From NCBI RefSeq assembly GCF_001506165.1, contig NZ_CP011427.1, positions 4,154,001-4,218,000 of the forward strand: DNA of 64,000 bases. The letters run 5' to 3'. Below the pieces are notes generated by a model. It ran no database searches, had not been told where the DNA came from, and saw nothing but the letters and a program-made list of their open reading frames with translations. Origin of the DNA: Pantoea vagans (GTDB lineage: Bacteria; Pseudomonadota; Gammaproteobacteria; Enterobacterales; Enterobacteriaceae). Both the position numbers and the translations under genes were made by a program. This document shows positions 42,018 to 52,711 of this stretch, piece after piece. Numbering within the stretch: position 1 is the stretch's first letter; every line of letters begins with the position of its first letter.

Positions 42018-42464
42018 ATGATGTTGAATAAATTGGCGATACCATTGGTACTTGTCCTCTCTCTGGCAGGATGCCAGGCACCCTCTACCTCCCATGAACA
42101 GATCCCACCAAATACCGCGCCGGTCGCCGTGTGTGGCTCGGGCGACATCATGATGCAAACCACCTTGTGGTTCGGTATGAACAAGCCTAAAGGTGGCACG
42201 GTGAGCAGCAGTGAATGGCAACAGTTTGTTGATAACGACGTGACGCCGCGCTTTAAAGACGGGCTTTCCGTGTATGACGGTAAAGGGCAATGGCTGGGCG
42301 AAGGGGGCAAACTGGCGCGTGAAAACAGTAAGGCTTTGATGCTGATTCATCAGCCTGACCGCTCAAGCTCAGAAAGCATCAACACATTACGTGACATCTA
42401 TAAAAAGCGATTTGATCAGGAATCCGTGATGCGCGTCGATGCGCTGGTGTGCGTGGCGTTTTAG
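42018..42464 (+). CDS. DUF3574 lipoprotein
   Basis: A 148-residue predicted lipoprotein: signal MMLNKLAIPLVLVLSLAGC with a lipobox Cys near 19. The rest has the DUF3574 pattern: a strand with TTLWFGMNKPKGGTVSSSEWQQFVDNDVTPRF, then GLSVYDGKGQWLGEGGKLARENSKALMLIH. The function is unknown. The residue after the lipobox Cys is Gln, not Asp, so transport to the outer membrane is likely. It starts at one of two adjacent ATGs after GAGG. It stands alone between yicC and nupC, neither of which has a related role. Confidence 0.8.
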   Translation: MMLNKLAIPLVLVLSLAGCQAPSTSHEQIPPNTAPVAVCGSGDIMMQTTLWFGMNKPKGGTVSSSEWQQFVDNDVTPRFKDGLSVYDGKGQWLGEGGKLARENSKALMLIHQPDRSSSESINTLRDIYKKRFDQESVMRVDALVCVAF

Positions 42465-42506
42465 CGAAATGAGCAGGGCGCACCGTTTAAGCGCGCCCTG
42501 AAAACC

Positions 42507-43694
42507 TTAAATGAACAGGCCAGCAAACGCGGCGGACAGCAAGCTCACCAACGTTGAGCCATAAACCAGCTTCCAGCCAAAGCGCGACACAACGTTACCT
42601 TGTTTCTCGTTGAGCCCTTTAATCGCACCGGCCACAATCCCGATCGACGCAAAGTTGGCGAACGACACCAGGAATACCGACAAAATACCCAGCCCGCGTG
42701 GTGTCATCTCTGCTGCCACTTTTTTCAGCTCAATCATGGCAACAAATTCATTGGCGACCAGCTTAGTCGCCATGATGCTGGCGGCCTGCAGTGCATCGGC
42801 GGTCGGAATACCGATCAGCCACGCAAAGGGATAGAACACGTAGCCAAGTAACTGCTGGAAGCTGTAGCCAAACACGGCAGAGAACAGCGCATTGATGGCG
42901 GCAATCAGCGCGATAAAGCCAATCAGCATGGCTAAAATGATCATCGCCACTTTAAAGCCAGCCAGAATGTATTCCCCCAGCATTTCGAAGAAACTCTGGT
43001 CTTCATGCAGCTTATCCAACGCGATGTGTTCTTCATTTTCCGGGCGAGTAGGGTTGATGATCGACAAGATAACAAAGGTGCTGAACATATTGAGCAGCAG
43101 GGCGGCAACTACATATTTGGCATCAATCATCGACATGTAGGCGCCAACAATCGACAGTGAAACCGTCGACATCGCCGTCGCTGCCATGGTGTACATGCGA
43201 CGTGCCGAGATATCGCCCAAGATACCTTTATAGGCGATGAAGTTCTCCGACTGACCCAGAATCAAGGTGCTGACGGCGTTGAAAGACTCCAGCTTGCCCA
43301 TACCGTTGACTTTAGATAACAGAGTACCGACCACGCGGATCAGCAACGGCAGAATGCGCCAGTGTTGCAGAATACCAATCAGCGCGGAGATAAACACAAT
43401 CGGGCAGAGTACGCCGAGGAAAATGAATGCCAGGCCCTGTTTTGCCATGTTGCCGAACACAAAATCGGTGCCTTGTGCAGCAAAGGTCAGTAAGGTCTCG
43501 AAAAAGCCGCCGACGGCGGTCACCACTGACTGGCCACCGGCCGAATGCAGGAAGAACCAGCCAAGCGCGGCCTCAACAATCAATAATTGAATAATAAAGC
43601 GCGGACGAATCTGTTTACGGTCATGGCTGACCAGCAGCGCAAGGGCAAAAATCACCCCCAGCGCCAGCAGGAAATGGAGTATCGCTGTCATCAT
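42507..43694 (-). CDS. nupC: Nucleoside:proton symporter NupC
   Basis: Concentrative nucleoside transporter (CNT family) for pyrimidine nucleosides and adenosine. It has 395 residues (400 in E. coli). Long runs equal E. coli Nup[78 protein letters not shown]. The substrate-binding QSEN motif (about 146) and NEFVAM are present. I start at ATG 43694; the next codon is also ATG. In E. coli nupC lies far away (near 54 min), so its place beside rph is unusual. Pyrimidine uptake next to pyrE may be coincidence. Confidence 0.93.
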   Translation of the reverse strand: MMTAILHFLLALGVIFALALLVSHDRKQIRPRFIIQLLIVEAALGWFFLHSAGGQSVVTAVGGFFETLLTFAAQGTDFVFGNMAKQGLAFIFLGVLCPIVFISALIGILQHWRILPLLIRVVGTLLSKVNGMGKLESFNAVSTLILGQSENFIAYKGILGDISARRMYTMAATAMSTVSLSIVGAYMSMIDAKYVVAALLLNMFSTFVILSIINPTRPENEEHIALDKLHEDQSFFEMLGEYILAGFKVAMIILAMLIGFIALIAAINALFSAVFGYSFQQLLGYVFYPFAWLIGIPTADALQAASIMATKLVANEFVAMIELKKVAAEMTPRGLGILSVFLVSFANFASIGIVAGAIKGLNEKQGNVVSRFGWKLVYGSTLVSLLSAAFAGLFI

Positions 43695-43722
43695 TTGTCT
43701 TTTTATTTGAAGGAAAGGGCGC

Positions 43723-43746
43723 ATTTAGCCACAGCTGCGGCTAAAT
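43723..43746. repeat. Perfect inverted repeat between nupC and rph
   Basis: ATTTAGCC (43723-43730) and GGCTAAAT (43739-43746) flank ACAGCTGC. It lies 30 bp upstream of nupC on its 5' side and could be an operator for nupC. It does not resemble CytR or DeoR sites I know. Confidence 0.4.
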
Positions 43747-43774
43747 TTCATCCGGGATTGTCGCTCACGCGGGC

Positions 43775-43803
43775 AGGACAGCCGGGTGGGAAGTCCGTAT
43801 AAT
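43775..43803 (+). promoter_or_regulatory. rph-pyrE promoter
   Basis: A -10 TATAAT (43798-43803) with a 17-bp spacer to the -35-like AGGACA (43775-43780). Transcription would start near 43810, about 28 bp before the rph ATG. Confidence 0.65.
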
Positions 43804-43837
43804 GCGCAGCCAAACCTAAGCAAGCCGGAGAGAAACC

Positions 43838-44554
43838 ATGCGTCCAGCAGGCCGTAACGCATCTGAAGTGCGTCCCGTCACCCTTACTCGTCACTACACC
43901 AAACACGCTGAAGGCTCTGTCCTTGTCGAGTTCGGTGAAACCAAAGTGCTGTGTACCGCCACTGTTGAAGAAGGTGTGCCGCGCTTCCTCAAAGGGAAAG
44001 GTCAGGGCTGGGTCACCGCTGAATATGGCATGCTGCCGCGCTCAACCCACAGCCGTATGGCGCGTGAAGCGGCGAAAGGTAAACAAGGTGGGCGCACGCT
44101 GGAGATTCAGCGTCTAATTGCCCGCTCGCTGCGTGCAGCAGTGGATTTAGAGGCTTTGGGTGAATTTACTATCACGCTGGATTGCGATGTGATTCAGGCT
44201 GATGGCGGCACTCGCACCGCATCCATTACCGGCGCTTGCGTGGCCTTGGCCGATGCGCTGAATGCGCTGGTGGAGGCCGGTAAACTGAAAGCCAACCCGA
44301 TGAAAGGCATGGTTGCTGCCATTTCTGTCGGGATTGTGGGCGGTGAAGCGCTGTGCGATCTGGAGTATGTGGAAGATTCCGCGGCTGAAACCGACATGAA
44401 CGTGGTGATGACAGAAGATGGCCGCATGATTGAAGTACAGGGCACTGCTGAAGGTGAGCCGTTCAGCCATGAGGAATTACTGCAGTTGCTGGCGCTGGCG
44501 CGAGGCGGCATTGAGCAGTTGATTCAGGCGCAAAAAGCAGCGTTAACAAATTGA
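43838..44554 (+). CDS. rph: Ribonuclease PH
   Basis: Phosphorolytic 3'-5' exoribonuclease that trims tRNA precursors and helps degrade rRNA. The frame is complete at 238 residues, so the rph-1 frameshift of E. coli K-12 is absent. RNase PH motifs are visible: [15 protein letters not shown] at the start, [18 protein letters not shown] (about 60), [19 protein letters not shown] (about 87) and [19 protein letters not shown] (about 113). Translation of rph to near its end is what permits transcription into pyrE through the attenuator that follows. Confidence 0.97.
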   Translation: MRPAGRNASEVRPVTLTRHYTKHAEGSVLVEFGETKVLCTATVEEGVPRFLKGKGQGWVTAEYGMLPRSTHSRMAREAAKGKQGGRTLEIQRLIARSLRAAVDLEALGEFTITLDCDVIQADGGTRTASITGACVALADALNALVEAGKLKANPMKGMVAAISVGIVGGEALCDLEYVEDSAAETDMNVVMTEDGRMIEVQGTAEGEPFSHEELLQLLALARGGIEQLIQAQKAALTN

Positions 44555-44560
44555 TTTAAC

Positions 44561-44587
44561 AGGCGACCACAGAGTCGCCTTTTCTTT
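44561..44587 (+). terminator. pyrE attenuator
   Basis: AGGCGAC-CACAGA-GTCGCCT is a perfect 7-bp stem followed by TTTCTTT, between the rph stop and the pyrE ribosome-binding site. In E. coli the same layout makes pyrE expression depend on UTP-controlled coupling of transcription to rph translation. Confidence 0.88.
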
Positions 44588-44603
44588 ATTTGAGGAGTGA
44601 GAA

Positions 44604-45245
44604 ATGAAAGCCTGGCAGCGTCAGTTTATTGAATTCGCCCTGAACAAAGGGGTTCTGAAGTTTGGTGAGTTCACACTGAAATCGGGTCGTAAAAGCCCGT
44701 ATTTCTTTAACGCCGGTTTGTTCAATACAGGACGTGATTTAGCGCTGCTGGGACGTTTTTATGCGCAGGCACTGGTAGACGGTGGTGTGGACTTCGATCT
44801 GCTGTTTGGCCCAGCTTATAAAGGCATTCCGATTGCGACCACCACCGCGGTGGCGCTGGCCGACCACCATGACCGTGACGTGCCTTATTGCTTTAACCGC
44901 AAAGAAGCCAAAGACCACGGCGAAGGTGGCTTGCTGGTGGGCAGCCCGCTGCAGGGTAAAGTGATGCTGGTGGATGATGTGATCACCGCAGGCACGGCAA
45001 TTCGTGAATCCATGGATATTATCAGTGCGCATAACGCGACGCTGGCGGGCGTGATGATTTCTCTGGATCGTCAGGAGCGTGGACGGGGTGATATCTCTGC
45101 CATTCAGGAAGTCGAGCGCGACTACCAGTGCAAAGTAACCGCTATCATTACGCTGGCGGAGCTGATTGACTACCTGGAAGAGAAGCCGGAGATGGCGGAC
45201 CATCTGGCGAAAGTGCGAGCCTATCGGAAAGAGTACGGGATATAA
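44604..45245 (+). CDS. pyrE: Orotate phosphoribosyltransferase
   Basis: Makes orotidine monophosphate from orotate and PRPP in pyrimidine synthesis. The 213 residues equal E. coli. The PRPP-binding motif [14 protein letters not shown] lies at about 119-132, the flexible catalytic loop with [13 protein letters not shown] near 98-110, and [16 protein letters not shown] near 22. GAGGAG precedes the ATG. Regulated by the attenuator described above. Convergent with slmA. Confidence 0.97.
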   Translation: MKAWQRQFIEFALNKGVLKFGEFTLKSGRKSPYFFNAGLFNTGRDLALLGRFYAQALVDGGVDFDLLFGPAYKGIPIATTTAVALADHHDRDVPYCFNRKEAKDHGEGGLLVGSPLQGKVMLVDDVITAGTAIRESMDIISAHNATLAGVMISLDRQERGRGDISAIQEVERDYQCKVTAIITLAELIDYLEEKPEMADHLAKVRAYRKEYGI

Positions 45246-45262
45246 TCTCGCTGTATGATGAC

Positions 45263-45322
45263 GGTCGCCATGAATGGCGACCCTACTGCGACGTTTCGTA
45301 GGGTGCGCTTTGAGGTGCACCC
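45263..45322. repeat. Palindromic intergenic repeat between pyrE and slmA
   Basis: GGTCGCCATGAATGGCGACC (45263-45282) is nearly a perfect hairpin. It is followed by CCTAC...GTAGG and by GGGTGC-GCTTTGAG-GTGCACCC-type arms (45301-45322). Together they form a 60-bp set of stems between convergent genes. It is the kind of dispersed palindromic unit I associate with Pantoea and Erwinia, and may also terminate transcription. Confidence 0.65.
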
Positions 45323-45330
45323 ACTCATGA

Positions 45331-45927
45331 TTACACTAACTGCGCGGCCATCAATGGCCAGCGGGTGTCGAAATCCGCGGTGGGACGGAAGCGGAATTCA
45401 GAGCGCACATAACGCGACAGTAACCCTTCACAAAACGCCAGCAGTTGGCTCGCCAGCAGCGTTTCATCGGTTTGGAAACCATCACCTTCACGCATTTTTT
45501 TCTCACGCATCACCTGACGTAGCTGCACCTCAATGCGTTCAAACAGCTGGTTAATGCGCCCTTGCAGGCGATCCTGTTCAAACATCAGCGCGTGCCCAGT
45601 CAGAATGCGCGTCAGCCCGGGATTACGCTCACCAAATCCCAGAATCAATTGCACGATAAGACGCAAGCGGGCAACTGTTTCTTTTTCATCTTTCAGGATC
45701 AGATTGATGCGAGTAATCAGACTGTCTTCGATAAATTCGATCAGGCTGTCGAACATGCGCGTTTTGCTGGGGAAATGACGATACAGCGCCGCTTCCGAAA
45801 CGCCTACATTGGCTGCCAGCTTGGCGGTGGTGATGCGCTGACTGCCATCGCTCGACTCCAGCATTTGCGCCAGCGCCTGCAAAATCTCTTCGCGACGATT
45901 CCGTTTCGCGACTTTTTTTTCTGCCAT
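45331..45927 (-). CDS. slmA: Nucleoid occlusion factor SlmA
   Basis: TetR-family DNA-binding protein that blocks FtsZ ring assembly over the nucleoid when bound to its chromosomal sites. From ATG 45927 it has 198 residues like E. coli. The HTH is at about 30-52 ([26 protein letters not shown]). The C-terminal domain is closely conserved ([34 protein letters not shown]). ATG 45927 ([15 protein letters not shown]) matches the E. coli start; three codons upstream in frame are not needed. Confidence 0.97.
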   Translation of the reverse strand: MAEKKVAKRNRREEILQALAQMLESSDGSQRITTAKLAANVGVSEAALYRHFPSKTRMFDSLIEFIEDSLITRINLILKDEKETVARLRLIVQLILGFGERNPGLTRILTGHALMFEQDRLQGRINQLFERIEVQLRQVMREKKMREGDGFQTDETLLASQLLAFCEGLLSRYVRSEFRFRPTADFDTRWPLMAAQLV

Positions 45928-46043
45928 GACCTTCAAGACCCCTGAGATTCACCAAAAACAGGCAATACTGCCTCATCTACCACAAGCGCAATGGCCTGTG
46001 GCGATGAGAAATAAAAAGATGGCTTAGCGAAAAGTGTCGCGTG

Positions 46044-46502
46044 TTACTGGCGGCCAGAGTGACCAAAGCCGCCTGCACCGCGATCGCTGGTGTCGAATTC
46101 TTCTACCAGATTGAATTCGGCTTGCACAACGGGTACGAACACCAGTTGCGCCAGGCGGTCACCAGGTTGCAGAGTGAAGCTGTCCTGACCACGGTTCCAG
46201 ACCGACACCATTAACTGACCCTGATAATCGGAGTCAATTAAGCCGACCAGGTTACCCAGCACGATGCCGTGCTTATGACCCAGGCCCGAACGCGGCAGAA
46301 TCACTGCTGCCAGTGAAGGATCGGCAATATGAATTGCCAAACCGGTAGGCACCAACGTGGTCATGCCTGGGGTGATCTCCAGAGCACCATCCAGGCAGGC
46401 GCGAAGATCGAGGCCTGCAGAACCTGGGGTTGCATAAGTTGGCAGCGGGAATTCATTACCCACACGCGCATCAAGAATTTTAACGTCGATTTTTTTCATC
46501 AT
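46044..46502 (-). CDS. dut: Deoxyuridine 5'-triphosphate nucleotidohydrolase
   Basis: Hydrolyses dUTP to dUMP and so keeps uracil out of DNA and feeds dTMP synthesis. About 152 residues from ATG 46502 (the next codon is also ATG). The five dUTPase motifs are present: AGLDLRA (1), [10 protein letters not shown] (2), [17 protein letters not shown] (3), GDRLAQLVF (4) and the C-terminal P-loop-like [12 protein letters not shown] (5), which closes the trimer active site. The gene begins inside the end of coaBC, a 23-bp overlap that suggests coupled translation. Confidence 0.96.
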   Translation of the reverse strand: MMKKIDVKILDARVGNEFPLPTYATPGSAGLDLRACLDGALEITPGMTTLVPTGLAIHIADPSLAAVILPRSGLGHKHGIVLGNLVGLIDSDYQGQLMVSVWNRGQDSFTLQPGDRLAQLVFVPVVQAEFNLVEEFDTSDRGAGGFGHSGRQ

Positions 46503-47700
46503 AACGGCTGACAATCTCGTCTATTAATTGTTGGCCAAGGAGCGTCTTATCACTGAGCGGTAAGACTTTCTCTCCTTCCTGCCAAAAAAGGTGAAGAGCA
46601 TTGGTGTCGCTATTGAATCCCTGTCCGGCCTGCGCCACATCGTTGGCGCAAATCAGGTCCAGGTTTTTCCGCACCCGTTTTTGCCGCGCGTATTCTTCCA
46701 CATTCTGGGTTTCGGCAGCAAATCCCACCACATAAGGGCGATTTTTCTGCAATGCGGCAACACCGGCGACAATGTCTGGGTTCTTCACCAACTGCAGCGT
46801 GACGTTATCATCGCCACCCTGTTTTTTGATTTTCTCTGCGGCAATGGATGCCGCCCGGTAGTCTGCCACGGCAGCACTGGCAATGAAAATATGTTGTTGG
46901 CTGATTTGCGCCATCACGGCGGCTTCCATTTCCAGTGCACTGCCCACATCAACACGCTTCACGCCCGCCGGTGTTGACAGCGAGACCGGGCCGGACACCA
47001 GTGTCACGTTGGCACCGCGTTTGACTGCCGCCGCGGCAATGGCGTAACCCATTTTTCCCGAGCTGTGATTACTGATATAGCGCACCGGATCAAGCGCTTC
47101 ACGGGTTGGACCGGCGGTGATCATAATGTTGAGATGTTGCAGATCGTTGACGGGCGCCGCCCATTCAAGTGCATAAGCCACAATGGCCAGTGGATCAAGC
47201 ATACGCCCAGGGCCGATATCACCGCAGGCCTGGCTGCCGCTATCCGGGCCCCAAATCAAGACGCCACGTTGATGTAAACGCTGCAAGTTCTCTTGCGTGA
47301 TGGCCGCGCGATACATTTGTTGATTCATGGCGGGCACGATGGCCAGGGGCGCTGCGCTGGCGAGGCAGGCCGTCGTGACCAGATCGTTAGCCATACCTGC
47401 GGCGAGGCGCGCGATCAGGTCAGCCGTGGCGGGAGCCAGCAGGATCAGGTCAGCCCATTTGGCCAGCTCAATATGGCCCATTGCCGCTTCGGCGGCGGGG
47501 TCGAGCAGATCATCAAATACCGGATAGCCAGAAACGGCTTGTAAGCTCAACGGCGTAATAAACGCTTTCGCGGCTTCGGTCATCATCACACGCACGTCAG
47601 CGCCGCGATCGCGCAGCCGACGCACCAACTCAGGAGCTTTATAAGCAGCAATGCCGCCGCTGACACCGAGCAGAATTTTTTTACCGGCTAATCCCGTCAT
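46480..47700 (-). CDS. coaBC: Bifunctional phosphopantothenoylcysteine decarboxylase/synthetase
   Basis: Two consecutive steps of coenzyme A synthesis. It has 406 residues. The N-terminal CoaC flavodomain (1-190) carries [10 protein letters not shown], the catalytic His of [26 protein letters not shown] and the Cys of [13 protein letters not shown]. The C-terminal CoaB domain has [25 protein letters not shown] (about 200) and VKNPDIVAG with the CTP-binding Lys. It ends [10 protein letters not shown] like E. coli. It is divergent from radC. Confidence 0.97.
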   Translation of the reverse strand: MTGLAGKKILLGVSGGIAAYKAPELVRRLRDRGADVRVMMTEAAKAFITPLSLQAVSGYPVFDDLLDPAAEAAMGHIELAKWADLILLAPATADLIARLAAGMANDLVTTACLASAAPLAIVPAMNQQMYRAAITQENLQRLHQRGVLIWGPDSGSQACGDIGPGRMLDPLAIVAYALEWAAPVNDLQHLNIMITAGPTREALDPVRYISNHSSGKMGYAIAAAAVKRGANVTLVSGPVSLSTPAGVKRVDVGSALEMEAAVMAQISQQHIFIASAAVADYRAASIAAEKIKKQGGDDNVTLQLVKNPDIVAGVAALQKNRPYVVGFAAETQNVEEYARQKRVRKNLDLICANDVAQAGQGFNSDTNALHLFWQEGEKVLPLSDKTLLGQQLIDEIVSRYDEKNRR

Positions 47701-47890
47701 GTTTCTGGCCTCAACTCAAAACGGATTGCTGCGTCACACGCGGCAGATGGAGGGAACTTTATCACAAAATCCGCTACTCGCCTTTTCACTGCCTGCGGCC
47801 TTTGCGAGCCGTCTCTGAAATCGCAACCTGCTTGCTGGTGTGAAACCTGGCTGGCGCGCACAATCGCCACTTCGCAGGGAGGGCAAGGCA

Positions 47891-48547
47891 ATGACAGAAC
47901 TGGCACCACGGGAAAAGCTGGCGTTAAAGGGCGCGGAATCACTGAGCGATGCAGAACTGCTGGCAATATTTTTGCGCACGGGCAGTCAAGGCACCAACGT
48001 GATGCTGCTGGCACAGCTGATGCTCAATGAGTTTGGTTCACTTTATCGCATCATGACGGCGAGCCATGAGGCGCTGGGGAAGATCAAAGGGTTGGGCTCG
48101 GCGAAGATTACGCAGTTGCATGCGGTAGCTGAGCTGGGACGGCGCTTTTTTGCCAGCCAGCTGGCACGGGAAAATGTGATGGAAAATCCGCAGGTGACGC
48201 GTCATTACCTGCAAAGCGTGTTGGCGCATCAGGAACGCGAAGTGTTTATGGCGCTGTTTCTGGATAACCAACATCGTGTCTTGCAAGCACAGAAGATGTT
48301 TTCCGGTACCATTGCCAGCGTTGAGGTACATCCACGTGAAATTGTGCGTGAAGCGCTGAAACTCAACGCCGCTGCCGTGATTCTGGCGCATAATCACCCT
48401 TCTGGCATCGCTGAACCGAGTCGCGCCGATCGCGATATCACCGGTAAAATCGGGCAGGCTTGTGCCTTACTGAATATTCGTTTGCTTGACCATTTGGTGA
48501 TCGGTCGCGGCGAGTACACTTCTTTCGCTGAGCGCGGCTGGCTGTAA
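47891..48547 (+). CDS. radC: RadC family JAMM/MPN+ domain protein
   Basis: RadC has a helix-hairpin-helix N-terminal region ([14 protein letters not shown], about 65) and a JAB/JAMM metalloprotease-type domain with the metal-binding E...HNHPSG...D set: [28 protein letters not shown] (about 167-183). Its old role in recombination repair has been withdrawn and the real function is unknown. ATG 47891 gives 218 residues (222 in E. coli) with AAGG upstream. The frame before it is not conserved. It stands between coaBC and rpmB, as in E. coli. Confidence 0.93.
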   Translation: MTELAPREKLALKGAESLSDAELLAIFLRTGSQGTNVMLLAQLMLNEFGSLYRIMTASHEALGKIKGLGSAKITQLHAVAELGRRFFASQLARENVMENPQVTRHYLQSVLAHQEREVFMALFLDNQHRVLQAQKMFSGTIASVEVHPREIVREALKLNAAAVILAHNHPSGIAEPSRADRDITGKIGQACALLNIRLLDHLVIGRGEYTSFAERGWL

Positions 48548-48617
48548 AACATGCGTCTGGTTGGGCAGAAATGATGCATTTTCGCGCGATCCATAGGGAT
48601 CTTTATCTGTTCGGGAC

Positions 48618-48646
48618 TTGAGCACACCGCCTGAGCGGCGTATACT
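48618..48646 (+). promoter_or_regulatory. rpmB-rpmG promoter
   Basis: TTGAGC (48618-48623) and TATACT (48641-48646) are exactly 17 bp apart. Transcription would start near 48653, leaving a leader of about 135 nt before rpmB. The spacer holds CCGCCTGAGCGG, a small GC-rich palindrome. Confidence 0.75.
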
Positions 48647-48756
48647 ACGCCACCTTTGAGAATCTCGGGTTTGGCGTTTGGGTCAGCTTAGCGGGTTCAC
48701 ATGGAACTCGCCTGGCGGGCTAAGGCCTGACGAGGCGGCCAAAACCTAGTTTTTAA

Positions 48757-49026
<270 letters not shown>

Positions 49027-49034
49027 GGAACTGA

Positions 49035-49205
<171 letters not shown>

Positions 49206-49221
49206 TTTTGGTGTTCTTGCT

Positions 49222-49249
49222 AAAAACCCGGCTTCGGCCGGGTTTTTTG
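49222..49249 (+). terminator. Terminator of rpmB-rpmG
   Basis: AACCCGGC-TTCG-GCCGGGTT is a perfect stem with a UUCG tetraloop, followed by TTTTT. It separates rpmG from mutM. Confidence 0.94.
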
Positions 49250-49275
49250 TTTCTGCGGTTTGTTGAGGAGATGAC

Positions 49276-50085
49276 ATGCCTGAATTACCAGAGGTAGAAA
49301 CCAGCCGACGTGGCATTGAGCCACATCTGGTGGGCGCAACGATTTTGCATGCGGTGGTGCGTAACCCTCGCCTGCGTTGGCCGGTCTCGCACGAAATTCA
49401 TGCGCTAAGCGACCAGCCCGTGCTGAGTGTGCAGCGTCGCGCAAAATACCTGCTGCTGGAACTGCCGCATGGCTGGATTATCATTCACCTCGGCATGTCC
49501 GGTAGTTTGCGTATTCTGCCCGGCGAACAGGCGGCTGCGAAGCACGATCACGTCGATTTAGTGATGAGTAACGGCAAAGTGCTGCGCTACACCGACCCGC
49601 GTCGCTTTGGAGCCTGGCTGTGGACCGCTGACCTGGAAGGCAGCAGTGTGTTGGCGCATCTTGGCCCGGAGCCGCTCAGTGCCGAATTTGATGGTGCTTA
49701 TCTGTTTGAGAAGTCACGCGGTAAACGTACGGTGATTAAACAGTGGCTGATGGATAACAAAGTGGTGGTCGGCGTGGGCAACATCTACGCCAGCGAATCG
49801 CTGTTTACGGCTGGAATCTTGCCCGACCGCCCAGCGATGAGTTTAAGCCGCGAAGAGGCAGAGCTGATGGTTGCCACCATCAAAGCCGTGTTACTGCGCT
49901 CAATTGAACAAGGCGGTACTACGCTGCGTGATTTCCTGCAAACGGACGGTAAGCCGGGCTATTTTGCACAGGAACTGCAGGTCTATGGCCGGGCGGGAGA
50001 GCCGTGTCGCGCGTGTGGTACACCGATTGTCAGCGGTAAACATGGCCAGCGCAGCACCTTCTGGTGCCCACGCTGTCAGCACTAA
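49276..50085 (+). CDS. mutM: Formamidopyrimidine-DNA glycosylase
   Basis: Base-excision repair enzyme that removes 8-oxoguanine and formamidopyrimidines and cuts the AP site. It has 269 residues. The catalytic Pro and Glu are MPELPEVET at the N-terminus (initiator Met is removed). The helix-two-turn-helix is at about 150-230, with [12 protein letters not shown]. The zinc finger at the end has four Cys ([25 protein letters not shown]). GAGGAG precedes the ATG. Convergent with coaD, one base between stops. Confidence 0.98.
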   Translation: MPELPEVETSRRGIEPHLVGATILHAVVRNPRLRWPVSHEIHALSDQPVLSVQRRAKYLLLELPHGWIIIHLGMSGSLRILPGEQAAAKHDHVDLVMSNGKVLRYTDPRRFGAWLWTADLEGSSVLAHLGPEPLSAEFDGAYLFEKSRGKRTVIKQWLMDNKVVVGVGNIYASESLFTAGILPDRPAMSLSREEAELMVATIKAVLLRSIEQGGTTLRDFLQTDGKPGYFAQELQVYGRAGEPCRACGTPIVSGKHGQRSTFWCPRCQH

Positions 50086-50086
50086 A

Positions 50087-51348
<1,262 letters not shown>

Positions 51349-51351
51349 GAG

Positions 51352-52626
51352 TTAGTGAGCTCGCGGCGGTAAATGAGGTTCGAGTAACTGTAGCAGACGC
51401 TGTAATGCGCCCTGGTTTTGATGCAGCACTTCCACGGCATGTCGGCCATAGTAGCGGCGATAGTCGTCATCCTGCAGCAGGTTAGCGACTTGTTTTTCCA
51501 GCGAAATCACATCGGTAACCGTGATCAAACCTTCCGCCTGCTGCAACTTGGCGCAGATATCTTTGAAGTTCCAGATGTGCGGCCCCATCAATACGGGAAT
51601 GGCATGCGCTGCCGGTTCCAGTGGATTGTGGCCGCCGCGCTCGACCAGACTTCCGCCGACAAAGGCGATATCGGCAATGCCGTACAGCATCATCAGTTCG
51701 CCCATGGTATCGCCGATCACCACTTGCGTTTCGCTGGACGGAATTTCACCGCTGCTGCGCAGAATAAAGCTGAAGCCGCGTTTTTGCGTCAGATCGCAGG
51801 CATCTTTGAAACGTTCAGGATGGCGTGGTACCAGAATCAGCAGCAGGTCTGGGAATTGCTGCAGCAGACGGCGATGGGCATCAAGAATGATGGTCTCTTC
51901 ACCTTCATGAGTACTGGTCGCAATCCACACCTGGCGGCGCGAAGCCCACTGGCGGCGAAGCGTGACGGCTTTTGCGGCCAGTTCAGGGGTGACAGAAATA
52001 TCAAACTTCAGGCTGCCCGTGACGGCCAGATGTGAACGTTTAAGTCCGAGGCTGAGGAAGCGATCGGCATCTTCGCTGTTCTGCGCCGCAATCAGCGTAA
52101 TGCGTTGCAGCAAGTCACGCATAAAGCCGCCCAGCTTTTTATAGCCTTTGGCCGAACGTTCAGACAGGCGCGCGTTGGCAATCACCAGAGGAATCTGGCG
52201 CTGATGCAGAATCCGGATAATGTTGGGCCACAGCTCAGTTTCCATAATGATCACCAGACGTGGATTGACGGTGTCGAGGAAACGGTTGATGGAGCCGGGC
52301 AAGTCGTAAGGCAGATAGACGTGATGCACGTCTTTGCCAAAGGCAGACTGGGCGCGTTCCGAACCGGTTGGCGTCATGGTGGTGACAGTAATGGGGAGCG
52401 TTGGGTAGCGATGGCGCAGTGCGCGTACCAAGGGTACCGCGGCCAGGGTTTCGCCCACGGAAACAGAATGCAGCACAATGCCATGCGGTTGCACTTTGCC
52501 AACGCAATAGCCGTAGCGCTCAGCCCAGCGTTTACGATAGGCCGGTGCTTTTCGACCGCGCAGCCACAGGCGCAGCCAGATGAATGGCTGAATCAGATAG
52601 AGCAGGGCTGTGTATAGAGTTGTCAT
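51352..52626 (-). CDS. waaA: 3-deoxy-D-manno-octulosonic-acid (Kdo) transferase
   Basis: GT30 enzyme that adds two Kdo residues from CMP-Kdo to lipid IVA; essential for the LPS inner core. It has 424 residues. The N-terminal membrane anchor is at about 5-24 (YTALLYLIQPFIWLRLWL). The first Rossmann domain has SVGETLAAVPLVRALRHRYP with the likely catalytic Glu, and MTPTGSERA. The second has the EGEE and VPRHPERF motifs and the CMP-Kdo-binding FVGGSLVERGGHNPLEPAAH (about 312). Followed by waaE after 3 bp. 85 bp separate it from the upstream WaaG-type gene. Confidence 0.97.
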   Translation of the reverse strand: MTTLYTALLYLIQPFIWLRLWLRGRKAPAYRKRWAERYGYCVGKVQPHGIVLHSVSVGETLAAVPLVRALRHRYPTLPITVTTMTPTGSERAQSAFGKDVHHVYLPYDLPGSINRFLDTVNPRLVIIMETELWPNIIRILHQRQIPLVIANARLSERSAKGYKKLGGFMRDLLQRITLIAAQNSEDADRFLSLGLKRSHLAVTGSLKFDISVTPELAAKAVTLRRQWASRRQVWIATSTHEGEETIILDAHRRLLQQFPDLLLILVPRHPERFKDACDLTQKRGFSFILRSSGEIPSSETQVVIGDTMGELMMLYGIADIAFVGGSLVERGGHNPLEPAAHAIPVLMGPHIWNFKDICAKLQQAEGLITVTDVISLEKQVANLLQDDDYRRYYGRHAVEVLHQNQGALQRLLQLLEPHLPPRAH

Positions 52627-52711
52627 AGTTATCGTTACGACAGGTTCGCGTCAAAAAACACATGAAAGGCGGCATGTTATCAGAAACTGGCCGCCTGCTC
52701 ATACCACTTCG

